A model generated the notes under the pieces. That model saw only the letters and a program-made list of their open reading frames with translations, did not search any database and was not told the DNA's origin. Position numbers and translations under genes: made by a program. Below are positions 1 to 7,483 of a stretch of 15,341 bases of DNA, one piece after another. How positions within the stretch are numbered: position 1 is the first letter of the stretch; each line of letters starts with the position of its first letter. The DNA comes from Acidobacteriota bacterium (GTDB taxonomy: Bacteria; Acidobacteriota; Terriglobia; Terriglobales; Acidobacteriaceae), in assembly GCA_021809235.1 (NCBI GenBank), contig JAKBAG010000049.1, positions 1-15,341 of the forward strand. The letters are read 5' to 3'.

Positions 1-333
1 AGTTCTGACCACCATCACTGGCTGGAGATGCAACTGGTAGGCAAGGCCCCCCGCGATGCTGTTGGGGCGGTCGTCTACTTGACGGCGAATGGAATGCGCC
101 AGCGCGAGGACGTGCTGAGTGGCGGCAGCTACCTGTCGTCCAATGATCAGCGCCCTCACTTTGGGCTGGGCCAGGCAACGACGGTCGACAAGCTCGAAGT
201 GTACTGGCCGGATGGATCGGTGGAAGACTTTGCCGTCCCCGGTGTAGATCGCATCCTGACGCTGACAGAAGGTACGGGGGCAGCTGTGCCGGTGGCGAAA
301 GTAGCTACCAGCCAGGCTGCTGCTGCTCAGTAG
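1..333 (+). CDS. ASPIC/UnbV domain protein (CRTAC1-like), C-terminal fragment
   Basis: The reading frame is open from base 1, so the gene begins before the window; only its last 110 residues are visible, ending at TAG 331-333. The fragment has the hallmarks of the ASPIC/UnbV domain that closes CRTAC1-type proteins: an HHWLEMQLVG start, a G-SYLSSNDQRPHFGLG segment, and then a VYWPDGSVEDF strand pair. Family members are usually secreted proteins of 500 or more residues carrying FG-GAP/VCBS beta-propeller repeats upstream; those repeats would lie outside the window. A short Ala/Gln-rich tail follows the domain. Its substrate or partner cannot be told from this fragment. The downstream permease gene is convergent, with a 74-bp gap and no clear terminator hairpin. 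Family assignment is fairly sure; function is unknown. Confidence 0.85.
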   Translation, partial: SSDHHHWLEMQLVGKAPRDAVGAVVYLTANGMRQREDVLSGGSYLSSNDQRPHFGLGQATTVDKLEVYWPDGSVEDFAVPGVDRILTLTEGTGAAVPVAKVATSQAAAAQ

Positions 334-407
334 CATCTTCCGCTTCCATCACGCAGCAGTCTGGCCATACCGCATGCGCAGAGGGGTTGATGGAGAATCC
401 TGCAAGA

Positions 408-1841
408 TTATCGCCGCGAAAAAGGCCACTGGCGAAGCTGGTGCGCACGCAGCAGATAGATCCCGGTGCCGGATGCGGCAATGGCAGCCGCAGCCAGCAG
501 CTCTGTGAGCGGATGCGGCCGGAAGGCAAGGATGAACAGAAAGCCGGCAATGGCCGCGAAGACCGGCAGCGGATAGAGCGGCATACGGAATGGCCGGGGC
601 AGTTCCGGACGGCTGCTCCGCAGATGCAGCAGTCCAAAGTGTTGCAGAAGAAACTGCAGCAGGATACGAATGACGACCAACAGCGCAATCACCTGCCCCA
701 GAGAAAAAAAGCAGAACAGCATTGCGGTCAGCCCCAGCGCAATCAACGAGCGATGAGGAAACCCGTGACGCGGATGCAATGCATCTAGAAAGCGGAAAAA
801 ATTGCCATCGCGCGCCGCCGCCCAGGGCACACGGGAGTAGCCGAGTAACAGCGAGAAAACACTGGCAAAGGCGCTCCAGAGGATGAGCGCTGCCAGAATG
901 CGCGCCGCCGTGGAGCCAAAGGCAATGCGTGCCAGATCGGCCACCAGGGCAATACGGTCTGCTGAGTGTTGCGAGAGCAGTGCGCCGGAGTGAAGAGCCG
1001 GAAGTACGGCAAAATTCATTGCCAGATAAAGTGCGGCAACAATGGCCAGTGAGAGCAGAATGGCGCGCGGAATGGTTCGCTGCGGATGTCGCACCTCGGA
1101 GCCAAGAAAACAGATGTTGTAGTAGCCCCAGTAGTCATAGCAGGCAATGAGCGTAGCCTGGGCCAGAGCGGGAACCAGCGCCAGCGTGGGTAGCCCCACC
1201 AGCGCCGCCAGAGAAGGAGCCGGATGCAGACGAGCGGCCACCGTAGCGCCTGAAGCCACGACTCCAACAATGGTGATGATGACTCCGAAAAAGAGAATCC
1301 ATGCCATGCGCGCCACAGCCGTCAGGTTCCGGTAGAGCAGGACAGTGACCAGCAGGCAAGCAGCCGCAGCAATGAGGCTTGTGGTGTGGAGAAAGGGCAG
1401 CCCTGGAATGGGCGCGGCCAAGGAGGGCCAAAGCCAGACCGTGAATGTGGCCACGCCAAGGCAGCCGGAGGCGATGGAAAGCGGTGCGGAAAAGCTGAGT
1501 TGCCAGACGTAGAGAAACGAGACCCAGCGGCCCGCGCGGCGCGGATGATAGAGCTGTCGCAAAAAGGCGTAGGAACCTCCGGCATCCGGGAAGGTTGCGC
1601 CCAATTCAGCCCAGACAAGGCCATCGCAGAGTGCAATCAGTGCTCCCAGGAGCCATGCCCAGGCGGAAAAGCGGGCGCCTGCCGTGGCCAGAATGATGGG
1701 CAGGGTGACGAATGGCCCCACGCCAATCATCTCCATCATGTTGAGCACAACGGCAGTAGGCAGGCCCAGCCGTCGGCTCAGAGCAGGGTGCGCCCGATGC
1801 GAACGAGTGGGATTCGGCGAATTGTGGTGGCCGTGGCGCAT
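408..1841 (-). CDS. APC-family amino-acid permease
   Basis: A 477-residue, very hydrophobic inner-membrane protein of the amino acid-polyamine-organocation superfamily, expected to have about 12 transmembrane helices. Helix 1 carries the unwound glycine motif (MIGVGPF, residues 39-44), which binds the substrate backbone in this family. Residues 234-260 (YDYWGYYN, then SEVRHPQRTIPRAIL) match the conserved helix 6/loop signature of APC transporters. The likely role is amino-acid uptake or exchange; the substrate cannot be read from sequence. The frame stays open upstream to 2201, but that part is low in family resemblance and lies opposite the deacetylase gene, so I chose the ATG at 1841, which gives a normal family length. 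No strong ribosome site precedes it. It is divergent from the PIG-L deacetylase gene, 41 bp apart, so the two may share control. Confidence 0.88.
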   Translation of the reverse strand: MRHGHHNSPNPTRSHRAHPALSRRLGLPTAVVLNMMEMIGVGPFVTLPIILATAGARFSAWAWLLGALIALCDGLVWAELGATFPDAGGSYAFLRQLYHPRRAGRWVSFLYVWQLSFSAPLSIASGCLGVATFTVWLWPSLAAPIPGLPFLHTTSLIAAAACLLVTVLLYRNLTAVARMAWILFFGVIITIVGVVASGATVAARLHPAPSLAALVGLPTLALVPALAQATLIACYDYWGYYNICFLGSEVRHPQRTIPRAILLSLAIVAALYLAMNFAVLPALHSGALLSQHSADRIALVADLARIAFGSTAARILAALILWSAFASVFSLLLGYSRVPWAAARDGNFFRFLDALHPRHGFPHRSLIALGLTAMLFCFFSLGQVIALLVVIRILLQFLLQHFGLLHLRSSRPELPRPFRMPLYPLPVFAAIAGFLFILAFRPHPLTELLAAAAIAASGTGIYLLRAHQLRQWPFSRR

Positions 1842-1882
1842 GCATGCTGCAGAGGACTGCACGATTGTACACTGGCGATACG
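1842..1882. promoter_or_regulatory. Divergent intergenic region between permease and deacetylase genes
   Basis: Only 41 bp separate the two chosen start codons. The minus strand contains TACAAT (1869-1864), a good match to a -10 box for the permease, but no convincing -35 box lies at the right distance, and the plus strand shows only a weak TACACT. At least one promoter must reach into the opposite gene's 5' end, or one start codon is wrongly chosen. A regulatory role is an inference from the divergent layout. Confidence 0.35.
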
Positions 1883-4699
1883 ATGAGAAAGATGACCCGG
1901 AAGACTCAGACAACAGCATGCATGGCGCTGACAGCAATGCTGGCCATGCACACACTGGCATTCGGACAATCCATGGGTACGGCAACCGCCGGTGCGACGG
2001 ACAGTACGGAGGCAGCGATTCCGTTTCCGGCAGCGCGGGAACAGGCTGAGCCGCTTGCTGTGGATCGCGGCACGGCTGGTCTGGCACTGTGTCTAAAGCG
2101 GCTGGGAACGTGGGCCAGCGTGATGGAAATTGTGGTCCATCCCGATGATGAAGACGGTGGCATGCTGACCTTTGAAAGCCGTGGCCGGGGAGCACGCGCA
2201 AGCCTGTTGACGCTGACGCGCGGCGAAGGTGGGCAGAATGCGATGTCTCCGGATGCTGATGATGCCCTGGGCCTGCTGCGCACCAATGAACTGCTGCGCG
2301 CCGATGCCTACTATGGAGCCAGGCAGTATTTCGGCACAGAGGCGGATTTCGGTTTCTCCAAGACGCAGGAAGAGGCTTTTTCGCAATGGGGCCACGATCG
2401 CGTGCTCTACGACGCAGTGCTGGCCATTCGCAAAGAGCGACCGCTGGTGCTGATGGCCACCTTCGTGGGAGGCATCACGGATGGACACGGACAACACCAG
2501 GTCTCCGGAGAGATCGAGCAGGAGGCATATCTGGCTGCCGGGAATCCGAAGGTGTTTCCCGAGCAGTTGCAAAATGGTCTTCTCCCCTGGTCGCCACTCA
2601 AAGTGTATGGTCGCGTACCCTTTGCCCCGGTGACTGCGAAGGGGATGTTTGATTATGCAACCGGCAAGTGGGCTCCGGCACGGTTCTACAACTACGTCAC
2701 GCGAACCTGGTCTGCCACAGCTCCGAAGCCGGATGTCGAGATTCCGACCTACGAGTGGAATCCCGTCGACGGACTCAGCTATCAGCAGATTGCGCGGACC
2801 GGCTGGGGCGAGCAGCGCTCCCAGTATGGCGGCGGCGATCCGACATTGAGCGGGGAAGGCGGTAGCGCCTATCATCTGTGGGCCTCACGCTTGCCAGCCG
2901 GCGAGACTCCGAAGGATGGAATCTTTGCCGGAATTCCGGTGGATCTGCCCGGACTTGCCTGGCTGGTGACGCGCGACGGACAGGCGGCTCCAGCATGGCT
3001 GACGTCCAGCCTGACCACGCTGACAGCGAACGTGCATCAGGCACAGACGCAGTTTCGTCCCGAGTCCCCGGATGGTATTGCTCCCGCACTACGGCAGGCA
3101 CTGATTACGGTCCGCAGCCTCCGTACGCGGATCCAGGACAGCACTCTGAGTGATCCGGGCAGGACTTTTCTGTCTGACGAGCTTGGCCGCAAGGAAGTGC
3201 AACTGGAGACCTCGCTCGCACAGTCCCTCGGCATTGATCTGCAGGCCTTCACCGTGAAGAGCACGCGAACCGATCACGGTCCGTTTGGGGGTGGCATAGA
3301 CGAGACCCCGGCCAGCGCCATACCCGGAGAAAAGCTGCTGGTGCGGGTGCACACCCATTTTGCCAGCGCCGGAGTAACGCTGCGCCGCGTGTGGTTGCAT
3401 GCTACCGACAGTCGCAAGTGGACAGTCGGCGCGGTACAGAATCCCGCAGCGGATGCGACTCTTGCGGCGACGGTTCCTGCCGATGAGCCACCTACGACTC
3501 CCTACTTCACACGTCCCACGGTGGCTCAGCCCTATTACGACGTGCGGGATGCGAAGCTGCGCGATGAGCCGTTTGCGCCCTATCCTCTGGAAGCATGGGC
3601 GGAGTTTACCTACGATGGAATTCCGGTCCGCATTGGGGAAGTGGTGCAAACCATGCATCGCGAGCCTCGGCGTGGCGGCATCTTTGAACCATTGGTGATT
3701 ACGCCGCCCATAGGCGTAGAGGTGGAGCCGCAGGCTGCCATTCTGCCGCCGGATGGAAGCCCGCTGGTGGTGAGCGTGAGGGTGCACACGGAGATGGCTG
3801 CCATTGGCACCGTACGACTGCAACTGCCGGAGGGCTGGACGTCCACACCAACATCCGCCGACTTCCACTGTGCGCAACGCGGCGATACCGCAGCTGTGGT
3901 TTTTCGCGTTAGCCCACCGCTGCACACTCCGGCTGCGGGCAAAGTAAGCCTGGGCGCCATTGCCACCTGGGATGGCAAGCAGTTTACGAGTGGATGGCGC
4001 AGCGTAGGCTACCCCGGCATGCGGCCCTACAACCTGTATCGCAAGGCAGCCATCGAGACACGGCAGGTGAACGTGAAGGTTGCCAAAGGGCTGCGCGTAG
4101 CCTATGTGATGGGCACTGGCGATACGGTCCCCGATGCGCTGCGCAGTCTGGGCATTGAGCCGCATCTGCTGACTGCGCAGGAGATTGCGCAGGGAGACTT
4201 CAGCGCCTGGAACGTGATTCTGATCGGGATTCGCGCCTACTCGGTGAGGCCGGAACTGGCGGCCAATGAGGCACGGCTGGAAGCCTTCGAGCGCGCGGGT
4301 GGAACGGTGATTGTGCAGTACCAGAGCAGCAACTTCCCTGCTCCCTATGCTCTGGAGATGGGCCGGTCGCCGGAAAAGGTAGTAGAGGAAACAGCACCGG
4401 TTCGGCTGCTGCATCCGGAGAATCCGCTGCTGACGACTCCCAACCTGATTACCGCCGCTGATTTTGCCGGATGGGTTGAGGAGCGCGGCCACTCCTTCCT
4501 AAGCAGCTGGGATCCGTCCTATATGGCGCTGACCGAGACAGCCGATCACGGGCAGGATCCGCAACAGGGAGGCTTACTGGTGGCGCAGGTGGGCAAGGGC
4601 CACTTTGTCTCCGTCTCCTATGCGCTTTACCGGCAGTTTCCTGAGCTGGTCCCGGGAGCTTTTCGCCTGCTGGCAAATCTGATCAGCCTGGGCCAATAG
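1883..4699 (+). CDS. Secreted PIG-L/LmbE family deacetylase, large multidomain form
   Basis: A 938-residue protein. Residues 1-29 form a Sec-type signal peptide (basic MRKMTRK, hydrophobic core, AFG-Q end), so it acts outside the cytoplasm. The PIG-L domain spans roughly 70-310. HPDDE at 86-90 supplies two zinc ligands (H86, D89) and the catalytic base D88, and a His-rich stretch (H202/H205, DGHGQHQ) should supply the third ligand. The family hydrolyses N-acetyl groups from amino-sugar conjugates. Residues about 610-715 resemble an Ig-like/NEW3-type beta domain, and about 730-938 resemble a class I glutamine-amidotransferase-like fold. Typical PIG-L enzymes are about 230-300 residues; this long architecture is one I associate with Acidobacteriota and Bacteroidota. 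The ATG at 1883 was chosen because it begins the signal peptide; ATG 1892 is an alternative. The substrate is unknown, though a glycan or glycoconjugate is likely. Confidence 0.87.
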   Translation: MRKMTRKTQTTACMALTAMLAMHTLAFGQSMGTATAGATDSTEAAIPFPAAREQAEPLAVDRGTAGLALCLKRLGTWASVMEIVVHPDDEDGGMLTFESRGRGARASLLTLTRGEGGQNAMSPDADDALGLLRTNELLRADAYYGARQYFGTEADFGFSKTQEEAFSQWGHDRVLYDAVLAIRKERPLVLMATFVGGITDGHGQHQVSGEIEQEAYLAAGNPKVFPEQLQNGLLPWSPLKVYGRVPFAPVTAKGMFDYATGKWAPARFYNYVTRTWSATAPKPDVEIPTYEWNPVDGLSYQQIARTGWGEQRSQYGGGDPTLSGEGGSAYHLWASRLPAGETPKDGIFAGIPVDLPGLAWLVTRDGQAAPAWLTSSLTTLTANVHQAQTQFRPESPDGIAPALRQALITVRSLRTRIQDSTLSDPGRTFLSDELGRKEVQLETSLAQSLGIDLQAFTVKSTRTDHGPFGGGIDETPASAIPGEKLLVRVHTHFASAGVTLRRVWLHATDSRKWTVGAVQNPAADATLAATVPADEPPTTPYFTRPTVAQPYYDVRDAKLRDEPFAPYPLEAWAEFTYDGIPVRIGEVVQTMHREPRRGGIFEPLVITPPIGVEVEPQAAILPPDGSPLVVSVRVHTEMAAIGTVRLQLPEGWTSTPTSADFHCAQRGDTAAVVFRVSPPLHTPAAGKVSLGAIATWDGKQFTSGWRSVGYPGMRPYNLYRKAAIETRQVNVKVAKGLRVAYVMGTGDTVPDALRSLGIEPHLLTAQEIAQGDFSAWNVILIGIRAYSVRPELAANEARLEAFERAGGTVIVQYQSSNFPAPYALEMGRSPEKVVEETAPVRLLHPENPLLTTPNLITAADFAGWVEERGHSFLSSWDPSYMALTETADHGQDPQQGGLLVAQVGKGHFVSVSYALYRQFPELVPGAFRLLANLISLGQ

Positions 4700-4999
4700 T
4701 CGCTCAAGCTCGACGGTCGAGACGCAGGAATTCCACACACACATGGTCGAAATTCTGACAGAGGTTCCTGTCGGAATTTCGGCCAGTTTTTATTACGGGA
4801 GCGTGAAAAGCATTACAGGAATGTTACGCAGATTGCAGTTCTGTAAATTCATGAACCAATCGACAGAATTACGCCTCTTTGTTAGCCGAATATTCACACA
4901 GGTTTGTAAACCTTGCTAAGGATTCCCCCAAAGGGTCATGGAGCAGAGTACTGTTTGCTGGCATGACCGAACCAAGTGTGAACTGTAAAGAGAGGCTCA
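4700..4999. other. Intergenic region, 300 bp, relatively AT-rich, upstream of the porin gene
   Basis: No gene is visible. The stretch holds, in order: a 13-bp palindrome just after the deacetylase stop (CTCGAC-G-GTCGAG, 4709-4721); GGAATTCC (4727-4734); the hairpin terminator annotated separately; four TTAC motifs (4793, 4813, 4824, 4869); an inverted pair TTCTGT (4839-4844) and ACAGAA (4863-4868); and GGTTTGTAAACC (4901-4912). It is clearly richer in A and T than the flanking genes. It probably carries the porin promoter, but I could not find a -35/-10 pair with proper spacing. Confidence 0.6.
4748..4793 (+). terminator. Rho-independent terminator after the PIG-L deacetylase gene
   Basis: Arms 4748-4761 and 4768-4781 pair over 14 bp with one G-U wobble and a 6-base loop (AGGTTC). 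The T-rich stretch TTTTTATT begins 6 bases after the stem. It lies about 50 bp past the deacetylase stop. The stem is more AT-rich than a typical terminator, so an operator role cannot be excluded. Confidence 0.6.
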
Positions 5000-6778
5000 A
5001 TGAAGAAGCGTAATCAAGCAGCGATCGTAGCGATGCTGGCCGCTGGCGTGATGCTGGTGCCGGCAAATCGCATGTGGGCACAGGCGAAGAAGCCCGTGCA
5101 TCATGCACCTATGAAGAAGAAATCGGAAGCGGTGAGCGCCGATCAGCTCCAGCAGTTGAAGCAGGAGCTGGAGGGTGAGATCAACGCACTGAAGGGTCAG
5201 CTTGCAGATCGCGATGCACAACTGCAGCAGGCGCAGTCTGCAGCCGCAGCCGCGCAGCAGGCCGCAGCCAAGGCAGAAGCCGCAGCCAACGATCAGCAGC
5301 AGGCTGCCAGCGAGAACGCCTCTACGGTGAACACGCTGAACCAGACGGTGGCCAACCTGAAGGCAAGCCAGCAGGAAGTGGCAACCAAGCTGGATACTGC
5401 AAAGAAGTCGATGCAGCAGATGATTGAGCATCCGGATGCCATTCACTTCAAGGGAATCACGCTCTCCCCGACAGGCTCCTTCATCGCTGCCGAAACGGAT
5501 TATCGGAGCGCAGCAACCGGCGGCGGCCTGAATACGGCATTCGGTGCCGTTCCGCTGGCCAACTCCGATGCAGCCCAGATGAGCGAGTTTAACGGTACGG
5601 GCCGTCAGTCGCGACTGGCTTTGAAGGCAACGGGCAAGATCCCTTCGATGACGATGACCGGCTACTATGAGATGGATTGGCTGGGCGCGGGCATCACCAG
5701 CAACAACAACCAGAGCAACAGCTATGTGCTGCGTCAGCGGCAGTTGTGGGTACGCGCGGCGCTGAACAACGGCTGGAAGTTTACGGGTGGTCAGATGTGG
5801 TCTCTGGCCGCGGAAACGACACAGGGATTGACGAACGGTTCCGAGATTCTGCCGGGAACCATCGATCCTCAGTACGAAGCGGGCTTTGTATGGACGCGAC
5901 AGTACGGCTTCCGCGTGACGAAGGATTTCGGACGGAAGTTCTTCCTGGGCGCCTCGGCAGAGAATCCGCAGATTCTGCTGGCGGGCAACGGGCTGCCGAC
6001 CAATCTCCTGGTGGGTTCGGCGGGTACGCCGGGCGGCTTGTACAACCCGACGGCAAACTACTCGTTCAACGTAGCTCCTGATTTTGTGATCAAGGCTGCG
6101 CTGGAGCCGGGTTGGGGCCACTGGGAGCTTTTTGCGATCAACCGCTTCTTCCGCGACCGCGTCTATCCGAACGCTGCGTCCAAGTCGTCAACGGGGGCCT
6201 ATAACGACTCCACCTATTCGGCTGGCATCGGTGGCGGATTCCGCGCTCCTCTGGCCGACAAGAAAATCTCCATCGGCCTGAAGGGCCTGTGGGGCCAGGG
6301 CATGGGACGCTACGGATCGTCGACGATTGCCGACATTACGCTGCGCCCGGATGGTCAGATTGCACCGCTGCGCACGCTGTCCGCCCTCAGCACCCTGGAA
6401 ATCTTCCCCAACAGCCGCACCTATATCTACCTGAACTACGGTGGCGACTATGTGGGACGTCGTTACTTTGGCAGCGAGGGCTACGGCTCGCCGCTGACGA
6501 ACATGTCCGGCTGCAACACGGAGCCTGTTGCGGGTGGACCGTTCAGCCCGGCAGGACCGGCTAACTGCGGTGGAAACACGAAGAACATCAACGAGTTCAC
6601 CGCTGGTTACTGGTACTACTTCTACAAGGGACCGATGGGCGCCCTGCGCCAGGGGATTCAGTACAGCTACTTCACGCGGAACCTCTGGTCCGGCATGGGT
6701 GGCTTGACGAATCCGTCCGGCGGCGCGCAGGGAACAGACAACACCGTGTTCACCTCCTTCCGCTACTATCTCCCGTAG
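5000..6778 (+). CDS. Outer-membrane porin, DcaP-like, with N-terminal coiled coil
   Basis: A 592-residue protein preceded by a good ribosome site (AAGAGAGG, ending 4 bases before the ATG at 5000). Residues 1-28 are a signal peptide (MKKRN start, cleavage near MWA-Q or AQA). Residues about 45-140 form an Ala/Gln-rich coiled coil (DQLQQLKQELEGEINALKGQ and onward), which in related porins trimerises or reaches toward the cell wall. From about 149 to the end, alternating polar/aromatic strands with Gly-rich turns indicate a beta-barrel, ending in SFRYYLP. The segment after the coiled coil (FKGITLSPTGSF, then SRLALKATGK and GGQMWSLAAE) resembles the DcaP-like family, whose members pass small organic acids or sugars. 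One extracellular-type loop has two cysteines (SGCNTEP ... ANCGG), possibly a disulfide. It is a single-gene unit with terminators on both sides. The barrel assignment is strong; the DcaP subfamily is less certain. Confidence 0.8.
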   Translation: MKKRNQAAIVAMLAAGVMLVPANRMWAQAKKPVHHAPMKKKSEAVSADQLQQLKQELEGEINALKGQLADRDAQLQQAQSAAAAAQQAAAKAEAAANDQQQAASENASTVNTLNQTVANLKASQQEVATKLDTAKKSMQQMIEHPDAIHFKGITLSPTGSFIAAETDYRSAATGGGLNTAFGAVPLANSDAAQMSEFNGTGRQSRLALKATGKIPSMTMTGYYEMDWLGAGITSNNNQSNSYVLRQRQLWVRAALNNGWKFTGGQMWSLAAETTQGLTNGSEILPGTIDPQYEAGFVWTRQYGFRVTKDFGRKFFLGASAENPQILLAGNGLPTNLLVGSAGTPGGLYNPTANYSFNVAPDFVIKAALEPGWGHWELFAINRFFRDRVYPNAASKSSTGAYNDSTYSAGIGGGFRAPLADKKISIGLKGLWGQGMGRYGSSTIADITLRPDGQIAPLRTLSALSTLEIFPNSRTYIYLNYGGDYVGRRYFGSEGYGSPLTNMSGCNTEPVAGGPFSPAGPANCGGNTKNINEFTAGYWYYFYKGPMGALRQGIQYSYFTRNLWSGMGGLTNPSGGAQGTDNTVFTSFRYYLP

Positions 6779-6799
6779 TCGGCAGCAGCAGAACTCAGG

Positions 6800-6841
6800 G
6801 CCAAAGGGCGCTTCGATACCGCGAAGCGCCCTTTGGCTTTT
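6800..6841 (+). terminator. Strong Rho-independent terminator after the porin gene
   Basis: A perfect 16-bp GC-rich stem (6800-6815 with 6822-6837) with a 6-base loop (ATACCG) is followed directly by TTTT. It starts 22 bp after the porin stop. This isolates the porin transcript from the tRNA gene downstream. Confidence 0.93.
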
Positions 6842-6880
6842 CGGCCCGGATTACGCATCCGACTTGGCCTGGCAGTGCGG

Positions 6881-6886
6881 TATACA
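6881..6886 (+). promoter_or_regulatory. Possible -10 box of the tRNA-Leu gene
   Basis: TATACA lies 22 bases before the tRNA 5' end, which would put transcription start about 16 bases upstream of the mature tRNA. No clear -35 hexamer is present at 16-18 bp upstream, so the call is tentative. Confidence 0.35.
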
Positions 6887-6908
6887 CTGACTATGGACGT
6901 CCCGGTGG

Positions 6909-6994
6909 GCGGAAGTGGCGAAATTGGCAGACGCACCAGACTTAGGATCTGGCGCCCAAAAGGCGTGGGGGTTCAAGTCCCCCCTTCCGCACCA
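6909..6994 (+). tRNA. tRNA-Leu (anticodon UAG), CCA encoded
   Basis: All arms of a class II tRNA can be drawn. The acceptor stem is GCGGAAG (6909-6915) with CTTCCGC (6984-6990). A D-arm of the usual GGCGAAATTGGCAGACGC form follows. The anticodon stem is CCAGA/TCTGG around loop CTTAGGA, with UAG at 6943-6945. A long variable arm CGCCCAAAAGGCG, typical of tRNA-Leu, comes next, and the T-arm is GGGGG-TTCAAGT-CCCCC. The discriminator A and CCA (6991-6994) are encoded. It reads CUA and probably other CUN leucine codons. It stands alone, between the porin terminator and the DUF3467 gene; no terminator is visible just after it. Confidence 0.97.
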
Positions 6995-7170
6995 GCACCC
7001 ATGGTCTTCCCGGCAGTTCCGGCCATGGCGGGCAGCACTATGTCGGCGATGGAATGTCCCGGATCTGAATTCGAACTTAGAATCTGAGATCTGAAGTATC
7101 GATGCAAAGTTTCCATCCCGCAACCCAGGTCCTCGTTGCAGGATGTACCCAGAACGAATGGAGAATGACC

Positions 7171-7476
7171 ATGAATGGCACCGGCCCCACGCCTCGCGTG
7201 CAGATCATTAATGACGCCAACTATCGAGACATCTATGCCAACAGCGTTCAGATCCGCGTAAGCGTGTGGGATTTTCACCTGGTCTTCGGACAGGCAAGCT
7301 CGGAAAATCCTGAGCAGGTGAGCATCCAGAACCAGCAGGGCATCTATCTCAGTCCGCAGCAGGCCAAGGCGCTGTGGAATGTGTTAGGCCAGAATCTGGC
7401 TCAGTATGAGCAGGCGTTTGGCGAATTGAATCTGGAACCGCGCGTGGGAGAGTTTCCCCATAGTGCTGTGAATTAG
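7171..7476 (+). CDS. DUF3467 family protein
   Basis: A small soluble protein of 101 residues without a signal peptide or membrane segment. It fits the DUF3467 pattern: a YANSVQIRVSVWDFHLVFGQ segment (short beta-strands ending in FGQ), a middle strand ending in IYLSPQQAKALWNVLGQNL, and then a helix (AQYEQAFGEL). The family is widespread in bacteria and has no settled function. I chose the ATG at 7171 because GGAGA (7160-7164) sits 6 bases before it and the family homology begins soon after; ATG 7165 and an upstream start at 7102 are less well placed. The next gene starts 7 bp after its stop, so it is probably the first gene of the glycosyltransferase-to-SPOR operon. No function is claimed. Confidence 0.82.
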   Translation: MNGTGPTPRVQIINDANYRDIYANSVQIRVSVWDFHLVFGQASSENPEQVSIQNQQGIYLSPQQAKALWNVLGQNLAQYEQAFGELNLEPRVGEFPHSAVN

Positions 7477-7483
7477 GGCATCC

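Noticed and set aside
1842..2201. N-terminal extension of the permease up to 2201
   Set aside because: The extra 120 residues are Pro/Ser/Cys-rich, unlike the family, and lie opposite the start of the deacetylase gene.
3089..4492. Minus-strand open frame of 467 codons inside the deacetylase gene
   Set aside because: It is antisense to a protein with clear family motifs; the translation has no coherent domain or membrane pattern.
4997..6121. Minus-strand open frame of 374 codons inside the porin gene
   Set aside because: The Leu/Cys-rich C-terminal stretch is the reverse reading of the Gln/Ala coiled-coil codons and is not a real membrane protein.
6851..7123. Minus-strand 90-codon frame with a GRGDLNPHAFW-type sequence
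   Set aside because: This is the well-known false protein made by translating the reverse strand of a tRNA-Leu gene; the tRNA at 6909-6994 explains it.
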